Below are positions 1 to 10,860 of a stretch of DNA of 64,000 nucleotides, one piece after another. Numbering within the stretch: the first letter of the stretch is position 1; every line of letters begins with the position of its first letter. A program made the position numbers and the translations under genes. The DNA lies in the NCBI GenBank assembly GCA_039655645.1, contig CM077343.1, positions 47,460,032-47,524,031 of the forward strand, read 5' to 3'. This stretch comes from Ammopiptanthus mongolicus (lineage: Eukaryota; Streptophyta; Magnoliopsida; Fabales; Fabaceae). The notes under the pieces were generated by a model. The model saw only the letters and a list, made by a program, of their open reading frames with translations. It did no database searches and had not been told where the DNA came from.

Positions 1-676
1 GGATGCATTTTGACAAAGATAGAGACTGATTTTGCTCTTGACCTCTCCACGAGAGTTCCAGATATTTATTTGAGCCTTCCAAAGATACCAAAATCGATAC
101 TTTTGAACACCCACAGCTCCAGAAATTGTCAGCAGACGGTTGCATGTTCTGATTGTCACGAACAGTATCACATAGTACATCTTTTATCTTTCTAACAAAA
201 CCATGATCACTTCATTAGGACGAGCATACCTCAAAATACGACGTTTCAGACGCTTGATTATCGGCAATAAACGCTTGACTTCAATCTTCAGTGTTTTTGT
301 TTTTGTAGCTTTTTTACTTTTGTCTTTATTCACACTTTTTTCTCTTTCTTCTATTAGAGTTGCTGAAGCTTTTGTCCTTTTCTATTACAGTGCTTGATGC
401 TTCAGAACATTATTGAAAATGGTACCTCATTTTCTGGTCAAGCTTGGACTTTGAATATTTTAATACTTCTTTCAAAATTACTTCTGCGCCCATCATAATG
501 TTTTGTATTCTGAGTAGACGATTGATTAGCTTCACTGGAGGCTTCTTAAAAGAGCTCAGGCGCTTGGTTATCCACTTGGCACATTCACAGGGCTATTTAA
601 CTAGTAGCATTCTGACCATTGAGCATATTGTGCTTCTTTGACCATGTTACTAGCCGAATTAAGATTCGATGTCTTC
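1..676 (+). repeat. Partial S monomer at the left window edge (M0)
   Basis: The 5' part of the monomer lies outside the window. It is short type: at about 170 the sequence passes from the CACGAACAGTATCACA block directly to the TCTTATCTTTCTAAC block without the 72 bp segment. It is closely similar to 55686-56361, an offset of 55685 that continues into the next monomer. The array therefore continues leftwards. Confidence 0.9.
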
Positions 677-2434
677 ATGAAACTTGTTTATATGGATATT
701 AGCTTTAGTGAGACACTCCAATTCGAACACCATCAGCTCAATATATGGCATCAGACGCTACAAAGGTATGACAGTCAGGAACGGCATCACGTCACCAACT
801 TACGGATGCATGTTGACAAAGATAGAGATCGATTTTTCTCTTGACCTCTTCACGAGAGTTGCAGATATTTCTTTGAGTCTTCCAACGATACCAAGATCGA
901 TACTTTTGAAAACCTAAAGCTCCAGAAATTATCAGCATAAGGTTGCATGTTCTGATAGTCACGAACAGTATCGCATCTCGAGCTTGAAGAAGGAATTTCA
1001 CTCCGATAGAGAATGATACAGATATCGGCTTTTTCAGGAAACATGTAGGTATTTTTCTTATCTTTCTACCGAAAACAAGATCACTTTATTAGGACGAGCG
1101 TACCTCAAAATACGACGTTTCGGACACTTGATTATCGGCAGCAGACGCTTGACCTCAATCTTTTGTGTTTGTGCTGTTGCCGCTTTTGTACTTTTGTCTT
1201 TATTCATGCTTTTCTTCTCTTTCATCTATAAGAGTTGCTGAAATTTTTATATTCTTATATTATAGTACGTGATGCTTCATAACTTTATTGAAAAGGGTAC
1301 CTCATTTTCTGGTCAAGCTTGGACGTTGAATATCTTAAAACTCCATCCAAAAAAACTTCTCCATCCATCATAATATTTTGTATTCTGAGAAGATGCTTGA
1401 TTAGCTTCACTCGACGCTTCTTAAATGAGCGAAGGCGCTTGGTTATCCACTTTGCACATTCACAAGTCTGTTTAACTCGTAGCATTCTGACCATTTTGCG
1501 TATTATGCTTCTTTGACCCTGTTACTGGCCGAATTAGGATTCGATGTCTTCATGAAACTTGTTTATATGGATATTAGCTTTAACGAGACACCGGTTTCAT
1601 CCAATTCGAACACCATCAGTTAAATATATGGCCATCGGATGCTACAAAGGTATGACAGTCAGGAACGGCATCACCTCACCAACTTACAAATGAATTTTGA
1701 ATAAGATAGAGATCGATTTCGCTCTTGAGCTCTTCAAGAGAGTTGCAGATATTTCTTTGAGACTTCCAACGATACCAAGATTGATACTTTTGAACAACCA
1801 AAGCTCCAGAAATTGTCAACAGACGGTTACATGTTCTGATTGTCTCGAACAGTATCACATCTCAAGCTGGAAGAAGAAATTTCACTTCGATAGAGACTGA
1901 TACAGATATCGGCTTCTTCAGGAAACATGTAGGTATTTCCCTTATCTTTCTAGAAAAACCAAGATCACTTCATTAGGACGAGCATACTCCAAATACGACG
2001 TTTCGGACGCTGGATTATCGGCAGCAGACGCTTGACTTCAATCTTCAGTCTTTTTGCTGTTGCAGCTTTTGTACTTTTGTCTTTATTCACGCTATTTTTA
2101 TCTTTCTTCTGTTGGAGTTGCTGAAGATTTTGTCTTCTTCTATTATAGCACTTGATGCTTCAGAACTTTATTGAAAAGGGTACCTCATTTTCTGGTCAAG
2201 CTTGGACTTTGAATATCTTAATACTTCAATCAAAATTACTTCTCCACCCATCATAATGTTCTGTATTCTGAGTAAACGCTTGATCAGCTTCACTGGACTC
2301 TTCTTAAAAGAGCTAAGGCACTTGGTTATCTACTTGGCACATTCACAAGGCTATTTAACTCGTAGCATTCTGACCATTTAGCGTATTATGCTTCTTTGAC
2401 CCTGCTACTGGCCGAAATAGGATTCGATGTCTTC
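677..2434 (+). repeat. Two L monomers (M1, M2)
   Basis: Landmarks 677 and 1552, spacings 875 and 883. Both contain the 72 bp segment (about 980-1050 and 1860-1931). M1 resembles the L monomer at 56362. M2 belongs to a variant family also found at 35781, 54663, 59254 and 61834, marked by CTCTTGAGCTCTTC in place of CTCTTGACCTCTTC and by GAACAACCAAAGC. The tail of M2 carries the rarer T-tract haplotype, with GCTATTTTTATC and CTGTTGGAGTTGC at about 2088-2120. Confidence 0.9.
1860..1931 (+). repeat. The ~72 bp length-class segment (example)
   Basis: L monomers have about 72 bp between TATCACA and GGTATTTC: TCTCAAGCTTGAAGAAGG, then a FHSDRD-coding stretch, CTCGGCTTCTTCAGG and AAACATGTA. S monomers read TATCACACGGTACTTC with nothing between. 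This one difference explains the 812 against 884 bp classes. The segment ends in GTAGGTA, a short direct repeat next to the S-type GGTA. Insertion in L and deletion in S cannot be told apart from this window alone. Confidence 0.9.
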
Positions 2435-4762
2435 ATGAAACTTGTTTATACGGATATTAGCTTTAGTGAGACATCGATTTCATCCAATTCGAATACCATC
2501 AGCTCAATATATGGCCATCAGACGCTACAAAGGTATGACAGTTAGGAACGGGATCACGTCACCAACTTACGGATTCATGTTGACAAAGATAGAGATCGAT
2601 TTCACTCTTGACCTCTTCACGAGAGTTGCAGATATTTCTTTTAGCCTACCAATGATACCAAGATCGATACTTTTGAAAACCTAAAGCTCCAGAAATTGTC
2701 AGCAGAAGGTTGCATATTCGAATTGTCACGAACAGTGTCACACGGTACTTCTCTTATCTTTCTAACAAAATCAAGATCACTTCATTAGGACGAGCATACC
2801 TCGAAATACGACGTTTCGGACGCTTGATTATCGGCAGTAAACGCTTGACATCAATCTTTAGTGTTTTTGCTTTTGCAGCTTTTTTACTTTTGTCTTTATT
2901 CACGCTTTTTTCTCTTTCTTCTATAAGAGTAGCTGAAGCTTTTGCCCTTTTCTATTACAGTACTTGATGCTTCAGAACTTTTTTGAAAATGGTACCTCAT
3001 TTTCTGGTCAAGCTTGGACTTTGAATATCTTAATACTTCTATCAAAATTACTTCTCCACCCATCATAATGTTCTATATTCTGAGTAGACGATTGATCTGC
3101 TTCACTGGACGCTTCTTAAAAGAGCTAAGGCGCTTGGTTATCTACTTGGCACATTCACAAGGCTATTTAACTCGTAGCATTCTGACCATTTAACGTATTA
3201 TGCTTCTTTGACCCTGTTACTGGCCGAATTAGGATTCGATGTCTTCATGAAACTTGTTTATATGGATATTAGCTTTAGTGAGAAATCGATTTCAACCAAT
3301 TCGAACACCATCAGGTCAATATATGGCCATCAGATGCAACAAAGGTATGACAGTCAGGAACGGCATCACGTCACCAACTTACGGATGCATGTTGACAAAT
3401 ATAGAGATCGATTTCACTCTTGACCACTTCTCGAGAGTTGTAGATATTTCTTTCAGCCTTCCAACGATACCAAGATCGATACTTTTGAAAACCTAAAGCT
3501 CCAGAAATTGTCAGCAGAAGGTTGCATATTCGAATTGTCACGAACAGTATCACACAGTACTTCTCTTATCTTTCTAACAAAATCAAGATCACTTCATTAG
3601 GATGAGCATACCTCGAAATACGACGTTTCGGACGCTTGATTATCGGCAGTAGACGCTTGACATCAATCTCTATTGTTTTTGCTTTTGCAGCTTTTTTACT
3701 TTTGTCTTTATTCACGCTTTTTTTCTCTTTCTTCTATTAGAGTTGCTGAAGCTTTTGCCCTTTTCTATTACAGTACTTGAAGCTTCAGAATTTTAGTGAA
3801 AATGGTACCTCATTTTCTGGTCAAGCTTGGACTTTGAATATCTTAATACTTCTATCAAAATTACTTCTCCACCCATCATAATGTTCTATATTCTGAGTAG
3901 ATGATTGATTAGCTTCACCGGACGCTTCTTAAAAGAGCTAAGGCGCTTGGTTATCTACTTGGCACATTCACAAGGCTATTTAACTCGTAGCATTCTGACA
4001 ATTTAGCGTATTATGCTTCTTTGACCCTGTTACTGGCCGAATTAGGATTCGATGTCTTCATGAAACTTGTTTATATGGATATTAGCTTTAGTGAGACATC
4101 GATTTCAACCAATTCGAACACCATCAGCTCAATATATGGCCATCAGACGCTACAAAGGTATGACAGTGAGGAACGACATCACGTCACCAACTTACGGATG
4201 CATGTTGACAAAGATAGAGATCGATTTCGCGCTTGACCTCTTCACGAGAGTTGTAGATATTTCTTTTAGCCTTCCAACAATACCAAGATGGATACTTTTG
4301 AAAGCCTAAAGCTCCAGAAATTGCCAGCAGAAGGTTGCATATTCGAATTGTCACGAACAGTATCACATGGTACTTCTCTTATCTTTCTAACAAAATCAAG
4401 ATCACTTCATTAGGACGAGTATACCTCGAAATACGACGTTTCGGACGCTTGATTATCGGCAGTAGAAGCTTGACATCAATCTTTAGTGTTTTTGCTTTTG
4501 CAGCTTTTTTACTTTTGTCTTTATTCACGCTTTTTTCTCTTTCTTCTATTAGAGTTGCTGAAGCTTTTGCCCTTTTCTATTACAGTACTTGATGCTTCAG
4601 AACTTTATTGATTAGCTTCACCGGACGCTTCTTAAAAGAGCTAAGGTGCTTGGTTATCCACTTGGCACATTCACAAGGCTATTTAACACATAGCATTCAG
4701 ACCATTTAGCGTATTATGCTTCTTTGACCCTGTTACTGGCCGAATTACGATTCGATGTCTTC
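2435..4762 (+). repeat. Three S monomers (M3-M5), the last with a ~109 bp deletion
   Basis: Landmarks 2435, 3247 and 4060; spacings 812, 813 and 703. All three lack the 72 bp segment and share a TCGAAATACGACG variant and a CATATTCGAATTGTCACG variant, so they form a local family, also found at 57559, 60139 and 62713. M5 is short because its tail jumps from AACTTTATTGA straight to TTAGCTTCACC at 4606-4611, skipping about 109 bp that include the KpnI site and the CCCATCATAATG block. Confidence 0.9.
4606..4611 (+). other. Microhomology deletion junction (~109 bp lost)
   Basis: An intact monomer has CTTTATTGAAAAGGGTACC and, about 109 bp later, CTTGATTAGCTTCAC. Here the two are fused through a shared TTGA. 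The spacing to the next landmark (703 instead of 812) agrees with the size. Confidence 0.85.
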
Positions 4763-5645
4763 ATGAAACTTGTTTATATGGATATTAGCTTTAATGAGAC
4801 ACCGGTTTCATCCAATTCGAACACCATCAGCTAAATATATGGCATCAGACGCTACAAAGGTATGACAGTCAGGAACGGCATCACGTCACCAACTTACGGA
4901 TGCATTTTGACAAAGATAGAGACTAATTTCGCTCTTGACCTCTCCACGAGAGTTCCAGATATTTATTTGAGCCTTCCAAAGATACCAAGATCGATACTTT
5001 TGAACACCCAAAGCTCCAGAAATTGTCAGCAAACGGTGGCATGTTCTGATTGTCACGAACAGTATCACATCTCATGCTTGAAGAACGAATTTCACTCCGA
5101 TAGAGATTGATACAGATCTCGGCTTCTTCACGAAACATGTAGTTATTTCTCTTATCTTTCTAAAAAAACCAAGATCACTTCATTAGGACGAGCGTACCTC
5201 AAAATACGATGTATCGGACGCTGGATTATCGGCAGCAGACGCTTGACTTCAATCTTCAGTGTTTTTGCTGTAGCCGCTTTTGTACTTTTGTCTTTATTCA
5301 CGCTTTTCCTCTCTTTCTTCTATTAGTGTTACTGAAGCTTTTATATTCTTATATTACAGTGCTTAATGCTTCAGAACTTTATGGAAAAGGGTACCTCATT
5401 TTCTGGTCAAGCTTGGACTCTGAATATCTTAAAACTTCATTCAAAATTACTTCTCCACCCATTATAATGTTCTGTATTCTGAGAAGACGCCTGATTAGCT
5501 TCACTCGACGCTTCTTAAATGAGCGAAGGCGCTTGGTTATCCACTTTGCACATTAACAAGTCCGTTTAACCCGTAGCATTTTCACCATTTTGTGTATTAT
5601 GCTTCTTTGACCCTGTTACTGGTCGAATTAAGATTCGATGTCTTC
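4763..5645 (+). repeat. Single L monomer between S blocks (M6)
   Basis: Landmark spacing 883. It carries the 72 bp segment at about 5069-5140. It is the last L copy before the long S-only block, and its 5' half already matches that block (GAGACTAATTTCGC and GAGAGTTCCAGATATTTATTTG variants). It looks like a hybrid with an S-family 5' half and an L-family 3' half. Confidence 0.85.
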
Positions 5646-6458
5646 ATGAAACTTGTTTATATGGATATTAGCTTTAATGAGACGCCGATTTCATCCAATT
5701 TGAATACCATCAGCTCAATATATGGCCCTCAGACGCTACAAAGGTATGACTGTCAGGAACGGCATCACGTCACCAACTTACGGATGCATTTTGACAAAGA
5801 TAGAGACTAATTTCGCTCTTGACCTCTCCACGAGAGTTCCAGATATTTATTTGAGCCATCCAAAGATACCAAGATCGATACTTTTGAAGACCTAAAGCTC
5901 CAGAAATTGTCAGCAGACGATTGTATGTTCTGATTGTCACGAACAGTATCACACAGTACTTCTCTTATCTTTCTAACAAAACCATGATCACTTCATTTGG
6001 ACGAGCATACCTCAAAATACGACGTTTTCGACGCTTGATTATCGGCAGTAGACGCTTGACTTCAATATTCAGTGTTTTTGCTTTTGTAGCTTTTTTACTT
6101 TTGTCTTTATTCACGCTTTTTTCTCTTTCTTCTGTTAGAGTTGCTGAAGCTTTTATATTCTTATATTACAGTACTTGATGCTTCAAAACTTTATTGAAAA
6201 GGGTACCTCATTTTCTGGTCAAGCTTGGACGTTGAATATGTTAAAACCTCGATTCAAATTTACTTCACCACCCATCATAATGGTCTGTATTCTGAGTAGA
6301 AGCTTGATTAGCTTCACTGGACGCTTCTTAAAAGAGGTAAGGTGCTTGGTTATCCACTTGGTACATTCACAAGGCTATTTAACGCATAGCATTCGGACCA
6401 TTTAGCGTATTATGCTTCTTTGACCCTGTTACTGGCCGAATTACGATTCGATGTCTTC

Positions 6459-6788
6459 ATGAAACTTGTTTATATGGATATTAGCTTTAATGAGACACCG
6501 GTTTCATCCAATTCGAACACCATCAGCTCAATATATGGCATCAGACGCTACAAAGGTATGACAGTCAGGAACGGCATCACGTCACCAACTTACGGATGCA
6601 TTTTGACAAAGATAGAGACTAATTTCGCTCTTGACCTCTCCACGAGAGTTCCAGATATTTATTTGAGCCTTCCAAAGATACCAAGATCGATACTTTTGAA
6701 CACCCAAAGCTCCAGAAATTGTCAGCAGACGATTGCATGTTCTGATTGTCACGAACAGTATCACACGGTACTTCTCTTATCTTTCTAA
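6459..6788 (+). other. Satellite-borne ORF, 109 codons from ATG; probably not a gene
   Basis: This is the open frame at the 5' end of S monomers. It starts at the landmark ATG and ends at the TAA of TCTTTCTAACAAAACC. Comparable frames are open in most S copies from 6459 to 16526, for example 8082-8411, and are broken in others: single-base changes give early stops at 8894 and 10518, and a 1 bp deletion near 7482 breaks the copy at 7271. The product begins MKLVYMDISFNE, has one CxxCH-like pair (CSDCHEQYH) near its end and no domain I recognise. In L monomers the 72 bp segment changes the C-terminus. The 812 bp period is not a multiple of three, so no frame can pass through the array. I infer a chance open frame in young, homogenised copies. 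Confidence 0.25.
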
Positions 6789-6990
6789 CAAAACCACGAT
6801 CACTTCATTTGGACGAGCATACCTCAAAATACGACGTTTCCGACGCTTGATTATCGGCAGTAGACGCTTGACTTCAATCTTCAGTGTTTTTGCTTTTGTA
6901 GCTTTTTTACTTTTGTATTTATTCACGCTTTTTTCTCTTTCTTCTATTAGAGATGCTGAAGCTTTTATATTCTTATATTACAATACTTGA
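6733..6990 (+). other. Overlapping satellite ORF, 85 codons, basic then hydrophobic
   Basis: This frame starts 56 bases before the end of the previous ORF in another frame and crosses the CpG-rich block and T-rich tract. It encodes an Arg-rich stretch (about residues 28-48) followed by about 20 hydrophobic residues that resemble a membrane segment. The hydrophobic run is what a T-rich tract yields in this frame, because TTT, CTT and TTA codons encode Phe and Leu. It is open at 85 codons in many S copies (for example 2710, 8356, 9168, 57834) and broken by 1-2 base indels in the T tract in others. I see no evidence that it is translated. Confidence 0.2.
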
Positions 6991-7013
6991 TGCTTCAAAA
7001 CTTTATTGAAAAG

Positions 7014-7019
7014 GGTACC
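7014..7019 (+). other. Conserved KpnI site GGTACC, once per most monomers (example)
   Basis: GGGTACCTC or ATGGTACCTC recurs at the same monomer position in most copies; about two in ten have GGTAACTC, GGGCACC or another change. A HindIII site AAGCTT follows about 20 bp later in GGTCAAGCTTGG. Together they give a useful register mark and predict an 812/884 bp digestion ladder. Confidence 0.9.
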
Positions 7020-8089
7020 TCATTTTCTGGTCAAGCTTGGACGTTGAATATCTTAAAACCTCGATTCAAATTTACTTCACCACCCATCATAATGGTCTGT
7101 ATTCTGACTAGAAGCTTGATTAGCTTCACTGGACGCTTCTTAAAAGAGCTAAGGTGCTTGGTTATCCACTTGGCACATTCACAAGGCTATTTAACACATA
7201 GCATTCGGACCATTTAGCGTATTATGCTTCTTTGACCCTGTTACTGGCCGAATTATGATTCGATGTCTTCATGAAACTTGTTTATATGGATATTAGCTTT
7301 AATGAGACACCGGTTTCATCCAATTCGAACACCATCAGCTCAATATATGGCATCAGACGCTACAAAGGCATGAGAGTCAGGAACGGCATCACGTCACCAA
7401 CTTACGGATGCATTTTGACAAAGATAGAGACTAATTTCGCTCTTGACCTCTCCACGAGAGTTCCAGATATCTATTTGAGCCTCCAAAGATACCAAGATCG
7501 ATACTTTTGAACACCCAAAGCTCCAGAAATTGTCAGCAGACGATTGTATGTTCTGATTGTCACGAACAGTATCACACGGTACTTCACTTATCTTTCTAAC
7601 AAAACCATCATCACTTCATTTGGACGAGCATACCTCAAAATACGACGATTCCGACGCTTGATTATCGGCAGTAGACGCTTGACTTCAATCTTCAGTGTTT
7701 TTGCTTTTGTAGCTTTTTTACTTTTGTCTTTATTCACGCTTTTTTCTCTTTCTTCTATTAGAGATGCTGAAGCTTTTATATTCTTATATTACAGTACGTG
7801 ATGCTTCAAAACTTTGTTGAAAAGGGTACCTCATTTTCTGGTCAAGCTTGGACGTTGAATATCTTAAAACCTCGATTCAAATTTACTTCACCACCCATCA
7901 TAATGGTCTGTATTCTGAGTAGAAGCTTGATTAGTTTCACTGGACGCTTCTTAAAAGAGCTAAGGTGCTTAGTTATCCACTTGGCACATTCACAAGGCTA
8001 TTTAACACATAGCATTCGGACCATTTAGCGTATTATGCTTCTTTGACCCTGTTACTGGTCGAATTATGATTCGATGTCTTCATGAAACT

Positions 8090-10860
8090 TGTTTATATGG
8101 ACATTAGCTTTAATGAGACACCGGTTTCATCCAATTCGAACACCATTAGCTCAATATATGGCATCAGACACTACAAAGGTATGACAGTCAGGAACGGCAT
8201 CACGTCACCAACTTACGGATGCATTTTGACAAAGATAGAGACAAATTTCGCTCTTGACCTCTCCACGAGAGTTCCAGATATTTATTTGAGACTTCCAAAG
8301 ATACCAAGATCGATACTTTTGAACACCCAAAGCTCCAGAAATTGTCAGCAGACGATTGCATGTTCTGATTGTCACGAACAGTATCACACGGTACTTCTCT
8401 TATCTTTCTAACAAAACCATGATCACTTCATTTGGACGAGCATACCTCAAAATACGACGTTTCCGACGCTTGATTATTGGCAGTAGACGCTTGACTTCAA
8501 TCTTCAGTGTTTTTGCTTTTGTAGCTTTTTTACTTTTGTCTTTATTCACGCTTTTTTCTCTTTCTTCTATTAGAGATGCTGAGGCTTTTATATTCTTATA
8601 TTACAGTAATTGATGCTTCAAAACTTTATTGAAAAGGGTAACTCATTTTCTGGTCAAGCTTGGACGTTGAATATCTTAAAACCTCGATTCAAATTTACTT
8701 CACCACCCATCATAATGGTCTATATTCTGAGTAGAAGCTTGATTAGCTTCACTGGATGCTTCTTAAAAGAGCTAAGGTGCTTGGTTATCTACTTGGCACA
8801 TTCACAAGGCTATTTAAGACATAGCATTCAGAACATTTAGCGTATTATGCTTCTTTGACCCTGTTACTTGCCGAATTACGATTCGATGTCTTCATGAAAC
8901 TTGTTTATATGGATATTAGCTTTAATGAGACACCGGTTTCATCCAATTCGAACACCATCAGCTCAATATATGGCATCAGACGCTACAAAGGTATGACAGT
9001 CAGGAACGTCATCACGTCACCAACTTACGGATGCATTTTGACAAAGATAGAGACTAATTTCGCTCTTGACCTCTCCACGAGAGTTCCAGATATTTATTTG
9101 AGCCTTCCAAAGATACCAAGATCGATACTTTTGAACACCCAATGCTCTAGAAATTGTCAGCAGACGATTGCATGTTCTGATTGTCACAAATAGTATCACA
9201 CGGTACTTCTCTTATCTTTCTAATAAAACCATGATCACTTCATTTGGACGAGCATACCTCAAAATACGACGATTCCGACGCTTGATTATCGGCAGTAGAC
9301 GCTTGACTTCAATCTTCAGTGTTTTTGCTTTTGTAGCTTTTTTACTTTTGTCTTTATTCACGCTTTTTTCTCTTTCTTCTATTAGAGATGCTGAGGCTTT
9401 TATATTCTTATATTACAGTACTTGATGCTTCAAAACTTTATTGAAAAGGGTAACTCATTTTCTGGTCAAGTTTGGACGTTGAATATCTTAAAACCTCGAT
9501 TCAAATTTACTTCACCACCCATCATAATGGTCTATATTCTGAGTAGAAGCTTGATTAGCTTCACTGGATGCTTCTTAAAAGAGCTAAGGTGCTTGGTTAT
9601 CTACTTGGCACATTCACAAGGCTATTTAAGACATAGCATTCAGAACATTTAGCGTATTATGCTTCTTTGACCCTGTTACTGGCCGAATTACGATTCGATG
9701 TCTTCATGAAACTTGTTTATATGGACATTAGCTTTAATGAGACACCGGTTTCATCCAATTCGAACACCATTAGCTCAATATATGGCATCAGACACTACAA
9801 AGGTATGACATTCAGGAACGGCATCACGTCACCAACTTACGGATGTATTTTGACAAAGATAGAGACAAATTTCGCTCTTGACCTCTCCACGAGAGTTCCA
9901 GATATTTATTTGAGACTTCCAAAGATACCAAGATCGATACTTTTGAACACCCAAAGCTCCAGAAATTGTCAGCAGACGATTGCATGTTCTGATTGTCACG
10001 AACAGTATCACACGGTACTTCTCTTATCTTTCTAACAAAACCATGATCACTTCATTTGGACGAGCATACCTCAAAATACGACGTTTCCGACGCTTGATTA
10101 TTGGCAGTAGACGCTTGACTTCAATCTTCAGTGTTTTTGCTTTTGTAGCTTTTTTACTTTTGTCTTTATTCACGCTTTTTTCTCTTTCTTCTATTAGAGA
10201 TGCTGAGGCTTTTATATTCTTATATTACAGTACTTGATGCTTCAAAACTTTATTGAAAAGGGTAACTCATTTTCTGGTCAAGCTTGGACGTTGAATATCT
10301 TAAAACCTCGATTCAAATTTACTTCACCACCCATCATAATGGTCTATATTCTGAGTAGAAGCTTGATTAGCTTCACTGGATGCTTCTTAAAAGAGCTAAG
10401 GTGCTTGGTTATCTACTTGGCACATTCACAAGGCTATTTAAGACATAGCATTCAGAACATTTAGCGTATTATGCTTCTTTGACCCTGTTACTGGCCGAAT
10501 TACGATTCGATGTCTTCATGAAACTTGTTTATATGGATATTAGCTTTAATGAGACACCGGTTTCATCCAATTCGAACACCATCAGCTCAATATATGGCAT
10601 CAGACGCTACAAAGGTATGACAGTCAGGAACGTCATCACGTCACCAACTTACGGATGCATTTTGACAAAGATAGAGACTAATTTCGCTCTTGACCTCTCC
10701 ACGAGAGTTCCAGATATTTATTTGAGCCTTCCAAAGATACCAAGATCGATACTTTTGAACACCCAATGCTCTAGAAATTGTCAGCAGACGATTGCATGTT
10801 CTGATTGTCACAATTAGTATCACACGGTACTTCTCTTATCTTTCTAACAAAACCATGATC
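8090..10860 (+). repeat. 1624 bp dimer HOR, two copies, inside the S block
   Basis: Monomers at 8082 and 9706 share private variants (ATGGACATTAGC, CAGACACTACAAAGG, ATTTGAGACTTCC, GAGACAAATTTCGC). Monomers at 8894 and 10518 share others (GAACGTCATCACG, CCCAATGCTCTAG, a changed codon after GATTGTCACAA). Both pairs are offset by exactly 1624 bp. This shows a two-monomer duplication, about 8090-9713 and 9714 to between 10820 and 10900. The right limit is uncertain because the tail of the fourth monomer resembles that of the third. Confidence 0.8.

Noticed and set aside
1285..1494. Functional basic nuclear peptide gene
   Set aside because: Substitutions among copies alter many residues, S copies are frameshifted and no related protein is recognised. 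Kept only as a low-confidence ORF.
1860..1931. The 72 bp segment as a mobile element or MITE
   Set aside because: No terminal inverted repeats and always at the same monomer position. It is better explained as one ancestral indel spread by homogenisation.
3455..3475. CENP-B box in the CCTTCCAACGATACC block
   Set aside because: Only TTCCAACGA agrees with the reverse complement of the box. The required CCCG side and final A of CGAA are missing, and S copies read TTCCAAAGA.
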